A stretch of DNA of 64,000 bases from Paenibacillus pedocola. GTDB taxonomy: Bacteria > Bacillota > Bacilli > Paenibacillales > Paenibacillaceae. Below the pieces are notes generated by a model, which saw only the letters and a list, made by a program, of their open reading frames with translations, did no database searches and was not told the DNA's origin. The DNA is taken from the NCBI RefSeq assembly GCF_031599675.1, contig NZ_CP134223.1:3162001-3226000 (forward strand), written 5' to 3'. Made by a program: the position numbers and the translations under genes. Shown one piece after another: positions 44,284 through 51,715 of the stretch; the stretch's first letter is position 1, and each line of letters starts with the position of its first letter.

Positions 44284-45003
44284 ATGGGTCGTAAATGGAA
44301 TAATATTAAAGAAAAGAAAGCATCCAAGGATGCCAATACTAGTAAGATCTATGCCAAGTTTGGTGTTGAGATTTATGTAGCAGCCAAGAAAGGTGAGCCG
44401 GATCCGGAGTCGAACCGTGCACTTAAGGTCGTTCTGGAGCGTGCCAAAACGTATAATGTACCTAAAGCTATCATCGACCGTGCGCTGGAGAAAGCCAAAG
44501 GCAGCGGCGACGAAAATTATGTTGAGCTGCGTTATGAAGGCTTCGGTCCAAGCGGTTCGATGATCATCATCGATGCATTGACCAATAATGTGAACCGTAC
44601 AGCACCGCTTGTGCGTTCCGCATTCAGCAAAAACGGCGGAAACATGGGAGTCAGCGGTTCAGTAACGTATATGTTTGACACCACGGCTGTTATCGGACTT
44701 GAAGGCAAATCTGCCGAAGAAGTTATGGAACTGCTGATCGAAGCGGACGTAGATGTGCGCGATGTGCTGGAAGAGGATGAGGCGGTTATCGTTTATGCCG
44801 AGCCTGACCAGTTCCATGCGGTTCAGGAAGTCTTGCGCGGAGCCGGTATTACCGACTTCACCGTAGCAGAACTGACAATGCTGCCGCAGAACTATGTAAC
44901 CCTTCCGGAAGATGCCGAAGCCCAATTCGAGAAGCTGATCGATGCTCTGGAAGAACTCGATGATGTACAGCAGGTATATCACAACGTCGATTCCGAAGAA
45001 TAG
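44284..45003 (+). CDS. YebC/PmpR-family regulatory protein
   Basis: The 239-aa protein matches YebC/TACO1: [23 protein letters not shown] at the start, [13 protein letters not shown], the [23 protein letters not shown] core and [14 protein letters not shown] GSVTYMFD. Family members were described as transcriptional regulators and more recently as translation factors that help ribosomes through proline stretches. ATG 44284 is chosen over an earlier in-frame codon because AGTGAGCGG lies upstream and the family N-terminus begins there. It follows lysS by 27 bp. Confidence 0.92.
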   Translation: MGRKWNNIKEKKASKDANTSKIYAKFGVEIYVAAKKGEPDPESNRALKVVLERAKTYNVPKAIIDRALEKAKGSGDENYVELRYEGFGPSGSMIIIDALTNNVNRTAPLVRSAFSKNGGNMGVSGSVTYMFDTTAVIGLEGKSAEEVMELLIEADVDVRDVLEEDEAVIVYAEPDQFHAVQEVLRGAGITDFTVAELTMLPQNYVTLPEDAEAQFEKLIDALEELDDVQQVYHNVDSEE

Positions 45004-45074
45004 AGAGAATAATTCTGGCTGCGGATTGCCACAATAAGCTGAACCATTAAGTTTACACTTAAGGAGGCAGCACA

Positions 45075-45254
45075 GTGACAAATGACTATAAACCGGACAA
45101 GAACCTGATCAACACCGTCGAGGAGCTGGATCAAACGCCGGTTACCAACCAGCAGGCCCAGCAAATGGAGCAGAAGAAGCTCGATGTCCGCAAGGAAGCT
45201 CTAATGGATGATAAGACGACTTATAAGAAGAATGAACAGAACACTTATAAGTGA
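45075..45254 (+). CDS. Small hydrophilic protein, 59 aa
   Basis: The GTG start has AAGGAGG at 45061-45067 with 7-nt spacing and ends at TGA. The product is charged and Gln/Lys-rich, without TM or Cys: TNDYKPDKNLINTVEELDQT at the N-terminus and repeated Lys-Lys-Asn-Glu-Gln at the C-terminus. No family is recognised. It lies between yebC and the TauE-type gene and is followed by a terminator. It is strongly supported as a gene by the ribosome site and intact frame. Confidence 0.75.
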   Translation: MTNDYKPDKNLINTVEELDQTPVTNQQAQQMEQKKLDVRKEALMDDKTTYKKNEQNTYK

Positions 45255-45281
45255 CACTTCCGCTATAGAGGGAGTAAGAGA

Positions 45282-45311
45282 GCGGCAGGAGATGATCCTG
45301 CTGCTTTTTTA
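45282..45311 (+). terminator. Terminator after the 59-aa gene
   Basis: GCGGCAGGA pairs with TCCTGCTGC, followed by TTTTTT. Confidence 0.88.
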
Positions 45312-45351
45312 TTGAGGCTGGAAAATACATAGCAGGAGGATTTAAGTAAGC

Positions 45352-46116
45352 ATGGACCATATAAGTACAGATATGATCATTGTTCTGGTGGTTTGCGGTT
45401 TTTTGGCCGGATTCATAGATTCTGTAGTAGGGGGCGGAGGGCTGATCTCAATTCCGGCCTTGCTGTCCGCAGGCATTCCCCTTCATCTGCTGCTTGGCAG
45501 CAACAAATTGGCCGGTACGTTGTGTTCGTTTACCAGCACCGCTTCGTTTGTCCGTTCGGGGAAAATCAACTTTCAGCTGCTTAAGCTGCTCATTCCCTTT
45601 TCAATAATTGGGGCAGTGGCAGGCTCATTTACCGTTAGGCAAGTACCCTCGGAGTTTCTGAAGCCGCTCGTCATTATTATGCTCGTTGTGATTACGATCT
45701 ACACGCTATTCAAAAAATCATGGGGTGATGTGTCCACCTTCTCCGGCAGCAGCAAAAAAACACGCTTGACCGGTGTTGTTGTGGCGCTCGTTATCGGGTT
45801 TTATGACGGATTTTTTGGTCCGGGTACCGGATCGTTTCTGATCTTTGCTTTTCTGATGCTGGGCTTTGAGTTTGTAACTGCTGCAGGCAATGCCAAGGTT
45901 CTGAACTTTGCCAGTAATATCTCCAGTCTGCTCACGTTTATCGCGCTAGGTTCTGTCAGCTTTTATTATGGTTTGCTGCTGGGTGTTCCAATGGTAGCTG
46001 GTGCGGTTATTGGGTCGAAGGTAGCGATCCGCAAGGGAGCCGGCTACATCAGGCCGCTGTTCATAACAGTGACTGTAATCTTGATCGGCAAGCAAATTTG
46101 GGATACGATTCACTAA
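45352..46116 (+). CDS. TSUP-family exporter (TauE/SafE)
   Basis: The 254-aa membrane protein has about eight TM helices. It carries the family marks GFIDSVVGGGGLISIPALL near the start and YDGFFGPGTGSFLIFAFLML near the centre, two copies of the internal repeat. Members export sulfite, sulfoacetate or other organosulfur anions. The substrate here is not determined; the neighbours (yebC, GNAT, AlaX) do not point to sulfur. AGGAGGATT precedes ATG 45352. Confidence 0.87.
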   Translation: MDHISTDMIIVLVVCGFLAGFIDSVVGGGGLISIPALLSAGIPLHLLLGSNKLAGTLCSFTSTASFVRSGKINFQLLKLLIPFSIIGAVAGSFTVRQVPSEFLKPLVIIMLVVITIYTLFKKSWGDVSTFSGSSKKTRLTGVVVALVIGFYDGFFGPGTGSFLIFAFLMLGFEFVTAAGNAKVLNFASNISSLLTFIALGSVSFYYGLLLGVPMVAGAVIGSKVAIRKGAGYIRPLFITVTVILIGKQIWDTIH

Positions 46117-46146
46117 AGACACACTCTAGCTGAGGTGATGGATAGA

Positions 46147-46599
46147 ATGAAGATCACGCTAATACATAAAGAAGCGGCCTGGCTGCTAAGACACCAGGTC
46201 ATGTGGCCGGAGCGTGAGCTGGACTACGTGAAGCTGGAGGATGACGATGCCGGGTTACATTACGGACTGTTCGAAGGTGAACAGCTGATATCTGTAGTCT
46301 CACTGTTTATATGCGGTGACGAAGCTCAATTCCGCAAATTTGCCACCCTGGAATCACAGCAAGGCAAAGGGTACGGGAGCAGACTGCTGCAGCATGTGCT
46401 GAACGAAGCGGCAAGCTCTGGGGTGAAGCGGATTTATTGTAACGCCAGAAGCCATAAAGCAGCCTTTTATCATAGGTTCGGATTGACTATTACAGACCGG
46501 ACTTTCACTAAAGGCGGAAAAGACTATATTATTATGGAACGTTTCTTCGGTGCATCCGGAGAGGTAGAGAGAAACGGAGTGAAACAGATAAATGACTAA
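46147..46599 (+). CDS. GNAT acetyltransferase
   Basis: The 150-aa GNAT has the acetyl-CoA loop QQGKGYGSRLLQHVL and a C-terminal YHRFGLTI strand. MWPERELDYVKLEDDDAG is like the ElaA/GNAT-type 'YjcF' proteins. The ATG at 46147 is favoured because GAGGTGAT at 46132-46139 is the ribosome site. Its 3' end overlaps the AlaX start by 8 nt, so the two are cotranslated. The substrate is unknown. Confidence 0.85.
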   Translation: MKITLIHKEAAWLLRHQVMWPERELDYVKLEDDDAGLHYGLFEGEQLISVVSLFICGDEAQFRKFATLESQQGKGYGSRLLQHVLNEAASSGVKRIYCNARSHKAAFYHRFGLTITDRTFTKGGKDYIIMERFFGASGEVERNGVKQIND

Positions 46600-47761
46600 T
46601 AAGTTATATTACGAATCTGCATATATCAGGGAATGGGAGACCGAGGTCAGCCGGATCGTGGAGAAGGAGGACGGGCTCTACCTGATTTTGAAGGATACAG
46701 CTTTCTATCCGCATGGCGGTGGGCAACCCTGCGATACAGGATTTATTAATGATATTCCTGTGCTGGATGTCATTTTGGAGGATGAAGAAGTACTCCATAA
46801 GGTTGAGAGCCTGCCTGCGGGGGATGGGGTAAGCTGCCGGATCGACTGGGAGAAGAGATTGGATCACATGCAGCAGCACAGCGGCCAGCATCTGTTATCA
46901 GCCATGTTCCTTGAGCTATGTCAGGCGATGACCTTGAGCTTCCACCTGGGGAACGATTATGCGACAATCGATATCGAACTTCCGGAGCTGTCTGCGGAAC
47001 GGATGCTTGAGGTAGAGGCAGATGTTAACCGGCAAATCTATCTGAACCGCAGCATCACCAGTTATATAGTCAATGAGGAAGAATTAGCCCGCCTGCCGCT
47101 GGTGAAACAGCCCAAAGTAACGGAGAACATCCGGATCGTGAAGATCGAAGGGATTGAGTATAACGCCTGCGGGGGAACTCATGTCTCCTCTACAGGCGCC
47201 ATCGGCATGATTAAGCTGCTTAGATCTGAGAAACAGAAGGGTAATATTCGTGTTACCTTTAAGTGCGGAGGGCGTGCACTGGAGGAATTCAATAGCAATG
47301 CCCGCATCCTTAACGCCTTGTCCGTGAAATTCAATACCGGCAAGGATGAAATTATGGACCGGATTGAGAAGTGGGAGCAGGAGCAGAAGCTGCTTCAAGC
47401 GGAGCTCACGGCCCTTAAAGAGCAGTACGACGGCTATGTCGCGGCTGAGCTGTTATCAGCGCAGGAGCCAGGGAGCGTGATCGTCGCGCAGGTTTTTGAG
47501 CAGAGGTCACTTAAAGATCTGCAGAGTCTGGCGGTTAAGCTGACGGCGCTCACGGACTTGCCGGTGCTTCTGTTGTCAGCTGCTGAGAATAAAGTGGTGT
47601 TTGCCCATAGCGGAAGTGCCAGGCTGTCCTGCGGAGCCTTTTTCAAAGCCAACTTAGGCGAGTTCCAGGGAAAAGGCGGAGGCAGTGACAAGATGGCTCA
47701 AGCAGGCTTTCCTACCTGGGAGCAGGCCTTGGCATTCTATGAATTTGCAAAACGGCAATAG
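46592..47761 (+). CDS. Alanyl-tRNA editing protein AlaX (AlaX-L type)
   Basis: The 389-aa protein resembles the editing and C-terminal parts of AlaRS. An N-terminal beta domain (FYPHGGGQPCDTG) is followed by the zinc-type HxxxH (QQHSGQHLLSA) and the second pair C-x3-H (NACGGTHVSS). After that come a coiled helix (WEQEQKLLQAELTALKEQY) and a C-terminal DHHA1-type domain (SCGAFFKANLGEFQGKGGGS). It hydrolyses mischarged Ser- or Gly-tRNA-Ala, acting in trans. The presence of a full C-terminal domain places it in the long type. Translation is coupled to the upstream GNAT gene. Confidence 0.92.
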   Translation: MTNKLYYESAYIREWETEVSRIVEKEDGLYLILKDTAFYPHGGGQPCDTGFINDIPVLDVILEDEEVLHKVESLPAGDGVSCRIDWEKRLDHMQQHSGQHLLSAMFLELCQAMTLSFHLGNDYATIDIELPELSAERMLEVEADVNRQIYLNRSITSYIVNEEELARLPLVKQPKVTENIRIVKIEGIEYNACGGTHVSSTGAIGMIKLLRSEKQKGNIRVTFKCGGRALEEFNSNARILNALSVKFNTGKDEIMDRIEKWEQEQKLLQAELTALKEQYDGYVAAELLSAQEPGSVIVAQVFEQRSLKDLQSLAVKLTALTDLPVLLLSAAENKVVFAHSGSARLSCGAFFKANLGEFQGKGGGSDKMAQAGFPTWEQALAFYEFAKRQ

Positions 47762-47805
47762 CACCTGAGCAACATTGTTCTCGGTACACTTGTCCGGATC
47801 ACTAC

Positions 47806-47850
47806 AAAAGAACCTGAGTCCTCCAATACGAGGATTCAGGTTCTTTTCTA
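47806..47850 (+). terminator. Terminator after AlaX
   Basis: AAAGAACCTGAGTCCTC pairs with GAGGATTCAGGTTCTTTT, a long nearly perfect stem with T residues. Confidence 0.9.
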
Positions 47851-47978
47851 ACTAAACAATATAAGATATATGTTGATACAAACTAATAGGCCGGAAACAA
47901 TAGAATAGTATCGGGCAATTATGCATTCCAATACAAGATTTGGACACCCTATCTGTAAACTTTAATGAGGTGTATTCA

Positions 47979-48431
47979 ATGATTATGATAAGAATCATTA
48001 TAGCTGTCTTTCTTACTTTGACATTGAGCTTGTCATCCCTTATGCAATCAAACACCGAAGCTAGTTATCGCATTCCTCAGGCAGACTCAAAAGAGCTGAA
48101 ATTGCAGGATATGCTTATGAATTTTTTAACTCCATATATCAATGATGCTATTTGGGGTTATTATCAATCTTTATTGCTGGAACCACCGCTAGTATATCCG
48201 TATTTCGTTGAAGTAGTCGATTCCAAGAGGATGAATGGGTTTCGTGGTTTCATGTTATCCATAACGCTCGATGTGACGCCTGTTGTCGGACCACATATTT
48301 CAGTCGGTGAAGACAGGTTAACGTTTGAAATCTCAGCAGGACCTGAAGTAAAACTGATTAACTATGTTCACTTAAAGAGTTATAAACTCCCTCCTAATTG
48401 GCAGCACATTATAAAGAATCCTCTGAAATAA
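47979..48431 (+). CDS. DUF3888-family secreted protein
   Basis: The 150-aa protein has a signal-peptide-like start (MIMIRIIIAVFLTLTLSLSS). The DUF3888 marks follow: LQDMLMNFLTPYINDAIWGYY, YPYFVEV, LDVTPVVGPHISVGEDRLTFEISAGPEV and a YELPP-like YKLPP end. Members are common in Bacillus and Paenibacillus, and their function is unknown. GAGGTG at about 47967-47972 gives ATG 47979. It is a single gene. Confidence 0.83.
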   Translation: MIMIRIIIAVFLTLTLSLSSLMQSNTEASYRIPQADSKELKLQDMLMNFLTPYINDAIWGYYQSLLLEPPLVYPYFVEVVDSKRMNGFRGFMLSITLDVTPVVGPHISVGEDRLTFEISAGPEVKLINYVHLKSYKLPPNWQHIIKNPLK

Positions 48432-48472
48432 CTAGACTATCGTAAAAGATATTGAATTTAAGCAATTGGATA

Positions 48473-49303
48473 TTATAGCTTTCTTGCTTTGACTACGAAA
48501 GTTACTGGCAGCATTTTTGCTTTTTTTGCAAAATCACTGTTATCGTCCCGCGAATGCATAATGTCATCATCTGATTCCTCAATTAATTGCTCAAGGACAA
48601 ATCCCGCTTTTGCGAGCGCGTTCAAATAGGTCGATAGTTTACGGTCCGATAAGGTTAACGTACCTTCATCAAGGGATGCCGTATACCAGGATTCATCGAA
48701 ATAGGATTTTTTAAAAGCAAGCATGTTATTCTCTGCAACAACACATTTGTGAATAGGATGAGACCAGCTGAAAATAAAGACGCCGTCCTTTTTCAGGTAA
48801 GAAGCAATCCGGCTAAAAGTACCCTCAAGGTCGGTGGTCCAGCCGATGGCATAAACCGAATAAACGAAGTCAAAATAATTCTCCGGAATCTCACATTCAT
48901 CTTCCATGGGAGAACAGATCAATTGGGCTGAAAGACCGGAGGACGTCAAAAGTTGTGATGTCTTTTCGATTTGTTTTGCTGATATATCGGTACCCCATAG
49001 TTCAGATGCTTTGCGTTCCCCCAGATAAAGCAAGGACTGCCCGCTTCCACAGCCTATTTCCAGCACCTTTTTTCCTGAGACATCGCCAAAAAGCTGGCAC
49101 TTCTCTTCGGAAACATATGCTCCATACAAAGGAAGCGCGGTTGCTCCTAGGATTTCATTACCTTTTGTATCCCAAAAGATGCTATTTGTTTTATGTATAG
49201 AATGTTTGTCCATCTCGACTGTGACAGCGCTACCAACTGCGCCAGCACCTATAACATTTGTTCGATACACCGATTCCTTGACCATACCGATACCATCTCC
49301 CAT
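48473..49303 (-). CDS. Class I SAM-dependent methyltransferase
   Basis: The 276-aa frame has motif I VLEIGCGSGQSLLYL and motifs II/III (ELWGTDISAKQIEKT, FDFVYSVYAIGWT) typical of Methyltransf_11. Proteins of this kind usually begin MDKHSIHKTNSIFWDTKG, which is residue 31 here, so the start could be near 49213. An ATG at residue 7 has a GGGAGATGG site upstream. The three candidate starts cannot be separated by eye. The substrate is unknown; a neighbouring methyltransferase on the plus strand is not closely similar. Confidence 0.82.
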   Translation of the reverse strand: MGDGIGMVKESVYRTNVIGAGAVGSAVTVEMDKHSIHKTNSIFWDTKGNEILGATALPLYGAYVSEEKCQLFGDVSGKKVLEIGCGSGQSLLYLGERKASELWGTDISAKQIEKTSQLLTSSGLSAQLICSPMEDECEIPENYFDFVYSVYAIGWTTDLEGTFSRIASYLKKDGVFIFSWSHPIHKCVVAENNMLAFKKSYFDESWYTASLDEGTLTLSDRKLSTYLNALAKAGFVLEQLIEESDDDIMHSRDDNSDFAKKAKMLPVTFVVKARKL

Positions 49304-49619
49304 TAGAATAATATGAGCTTAAGCGAAGATCCCAACAATACGAACGCCCGCTCTGCTGCTGCCAAGATAATGTACCATTTATCCGCGAACATATCTACCT
49401 AAAATATTCCATATTGCATCTGAGTTAAGATTCTGAAAGAAATGGGTTAGGTAGATAAAATTCAATTAACGGACTGGGAAGTCCCGATATATGGTAAAAT
49501 TGTACCGAGAATAAGTTCGTAAGCCACTGAGACCAGAAGAATACAAGCATGCTGAATAGATACCCACCCTGTTCTCCAGTCGCTGAAAGTGTAAATAAAG
49601 AAAAGGAGAGTGGCGAAAG
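49304..49619. other. 316-bp intergenic region with a perfect inverted repeat
   Basis: This gap between divergent methyltransferase genes has ATCTACCTAA at 49393-49402 and its exact inverse TTAGGTAGAT at 49447-49456, 44 bp apart. It also has a TATGGTAAAAT promoter-like stretch near 49493. No coding frame is seen. The repeat could be an operator or the arms of a transcript structure. Confidence 0.4.
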
Positions 49620-50375
49620 ATGAACAATGAAGAAAGGTTTTCGGACCGGGTTGATTCCTATTTGAAGTACCGCCCGAGCTATCCGAAAGAGGCTGTTGAT
49701 TATTTGTACGACTTCATAGGTTTGCGATCGAATAGTAGAATAGCTGACATCGGTTCAGGTACAGGGATCTTTGCAAAGCTGCTTCTGGAACGCGGAAGCT
49801 ATGTGACCGGGGTTGAGCCGAATGAGGCCATGCGGGTAGCCGCCGAGCAAATGCTCGCAGACAAGCCGAACTTTCAGTCTAGTTCAAGGTCAGCAGAATC
49901 CACAGGATTACCGGATCAGTCAGTTGATTTTATTGTCAGCGCACAGGCGTTTCACTGGTTTGATCGCTTAGCAGCACAAACCGAGTTTCGCAGAATTCTA
50001 AAACCTGGTGGTAGAGTAATACTACTCTGGAATTCCCGGCTTACAAACGGTACCCCGTTTCGTGATGAGTACGATCAACTGCTACATACATACGGAACTG
50101 ACTACAAGAAGGTTAATCATAAAAATATTTCTCCTGATATACTTCATTCTTTTTTCAAGGAAGGTACGATGCATGAAGTTCGATTCAGAATGAGTCAGGA
50201 GTTCGATTTCGAGGGCTTAAAAGGCCGGCTGCTATCCTCTTCCTACAGTCCTGTCCCCGGGCACCCGAATTACGATCCGATGATGAAGGAGCTGGAAAAT
50301 CTTTTTGACCGGAATAATCAGGATGGTATTGTTCCATTCGATTATGAAACTGAGATTTATTGGGGAGAAGTATAA
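49620..50375 (+). CDS. Class I SAM-dependent methyltransferase
   Basis: The 251-aa protein has motif I IADIGSGTGIFAKLLLERG, motif II VTGVEPNEAM, then FIVSAQAFHWFD and RILKPGGRVILLWN, like plant/fungal-type trans-aconitate or phenolic methyltransferases (Methyltransf_11). The start MNNEERFSDRVDSYLKYRPSYP is family-typical. GGAGAGTGG precedes ATG 49620. The substrate is unknown. Confidence 0.87.
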   Translation: MNNEERFSDRVDSYLKYRPSYPKEAVDYLYDFIGLRSNSRIADIGSGTGIFAKLLLERGSYVTGVEPNEAMRVAAEQMLADKPNFQSSSRSAESTGLPDQSVDFIVSAQAFHWFDRLAAQTEFRRILKPGGRVILLWNSRLTNGTPFRDEYDQLLHTYGTDYKKVNHKNISPDILHSFFKEGTMHEVRFRMSQEFDFEGLKGRLLSSSYSPVPGHPNYDPMMKELENLFDRNNQDGIVPFDYETEIYWGEV

Positions 50376-50565
50376 TTATTCCATTACGCGTTATTCTTAC
50401 CTTTTTGATCCTGGAGGGATTGATGAGCGTACCTATTATTTCAAAGAGCGGGAACAAATCTTCGATCGGCTTAAGGTCTTCTTCACTGCTCCACCGGATT
50501 GGAGCTTGATGAAAAAACCGTCGTTAAGCATGAACCAATTTCACTTCATGACTCCTGATCAATAG
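50376..50565 (+). pseudogene. Possible gene remnant (protein-like frame without a start)
   Basis: A plus-strand frame from about 50376 reads TRYSYLFDPGGIDERTYYF and ends MNQFHFMTPDQ at 50565. It looks protein-like but has no start of its own. A different frame has GGAGG (50413-50417) 5 nt before ATG 50423 and could make a 28-aa peptide. I do not recognise either product. It may be the tail of a broken gene. Confidence 0.3.
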
Positions 50566-50597
50566 AGACGTTCCAGAAGGAAATATTCGAAAAGACC

Positions 50598-50628
50598 TTG
50601 ACTTAGAGTGGACTGTAAGACGTACACT
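50598..50628 (+). promoter_or_regulatory. MerR-type promoter with 19-bp spacer
   Basis: The -35 TTGACT (50598-50603) and -10 TACACT (50623-50628) are exactly 19 bp apart, the long spacer of MerR-activated promoters. The dyad CTTAGAGTGGACTGTAAG (50602-50619) fills the spacer with one mismatch between arms. It resembles the operator of AdhR/NmlR-type MerR regulators that respond to aldehydes. The driven genes are the aldo/keto reductase and the TetM-like GTPase. Confidence 0.75.
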
Positions 50629-50722
50629 TCTACTAAGGGGATTCAGAAAGTAAAAAGTTGATGAAAGCGATAACATGGCGACAAAATTGAATGAACAATT
50701 TAAAACTCCGGGAGGCAATCAT

Positions 50723-51706
50723 ATGAATTACCGCAAGCTTGGAAATACCGGTTTATCTGTCAGTGAAGTCAGCTTTGGCACTTGGGCCATTGGCGGTGAC
50801 TGGGGGACAAGCCGGGACGAGGACGGACTAAAAGGGCTGTCACTCGCTATTGAACAAGGCGTGAATTTTTTCGACACTGCAGATGTTTACGGTTCAGGAC
50901 ATGCTGAGGAGCTGCTAGCCAAGGCCACCAAAGGTAAAGAAGATCAAATACATATTGCCACGAAGTTTTGCCGTGCCGGCGATATTCATGATCCCGAAAC
51001 TTATTCGGCACGGAGGGTTAGCGAGTATGCTGAACAAAGCCTGCGCCGTCTGCAGCGTGAAGCGATTGATCTGTATCAGATCCATTGTCCGCCGATTGAG
51101 ATTTTGCGGGATGGAAGTGTATTTGCTGTGCTGGATCAATTAAAGACTGAAGGTAAAATCCGCCACTACGGCGTCAGTGTTGAAACGATAGAAGAGGGGC
51201 TGCTATGTCTGGAGTACCCGGGTGTAGAATCACTCCAGGTTATTTTTAACCTGTTCCGCCAACAGCCTGCGCTTGAACTGCTGCCGCGGGCAGAAGCTCA
51301 GGGAACCGGGATTCTGGTTCGTCTGCCGCTTGCCAGCGGGCTGCTTACCGGGAAGTTTGGGAAGAACAGCACCTTCCAGCCGAATGATCACCGCAGCTTC
51401 AATGCAAATGGTGAGCATTTCAATGTCGGGGAGACTTTTGCCGGTCTGCCGTTCCTCAAGGGCGTGGAGCTGGCCTCCCAATTGGAGTGGATCAGTGAAG
51501 GGCGGGGCAATATGGCAAGAGCGTCGATGCGCTGGATTCTTGATCATTCTGCTGTCAGCTGCATCATACCAGGCTTTAAGAATGAAGCTCAGGTTACTGA
51601 TAATCTGGCGGCGGGGGAAGTGCCATCCTTCACAGCTGAAGAAATGCAGCGGCTCAGCCAGTTTTACAGCAGTGATGTAGCTCCACACATCCGAGGGGGT
51701 GTATAG
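50723..51706 (+). CDS. Aldo/keto reductase
   Basis: The 327-aa (alpha/beta)8 AKR begins MNYRKLGNTGLSVSEVSFGTWAIGG. Catalytic residues are visible: D and Y in FFDTADVYGSGHAEELL, K in HIATKF and H in YQIHCP. The NADPH-binding end is SCIIPGFKNEAQVTDNL. GGGAGG 9 nt upstream selects ATG 50723; an upstream extension to 50675 lacks a site. MerR-regulated AKRs of this type reduce reactive aldehydes. Only 9 bp separate it from the GTPase gene downstream, so both share one transcript. Confidence 0.9.
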   Translation: MNYRKLGNTGLSVSEVSFGTWAIGGDWGTSRDEDGLKGLSLAIEQGVNFFDTADVYGSGHAEELLAKATKGKEDQIHIATKFCRAGDIHDPETYSARRVSEYAEQSLRRLQREAIDLYQIHCPPIEILRDGSVFAVLDQLKTEGKIRHYGVSVETIEEGLLCLEYPGVESLQVIFNLFRQQPALELLPRAEAQGTGILVRLPLASGLLTGKFGKNSTFQPNDHRSFNANGEHFNVGETFAGLPFLKGVELASQLEWISEGRGNMARASMRWILDHSAVSCIIPGFKNEAQVTDNLAAGEVPSFTAEEMQRLSQFYSSDVAPHIRGGV

Positions 51707-51715
51707 GCGCAAGTT

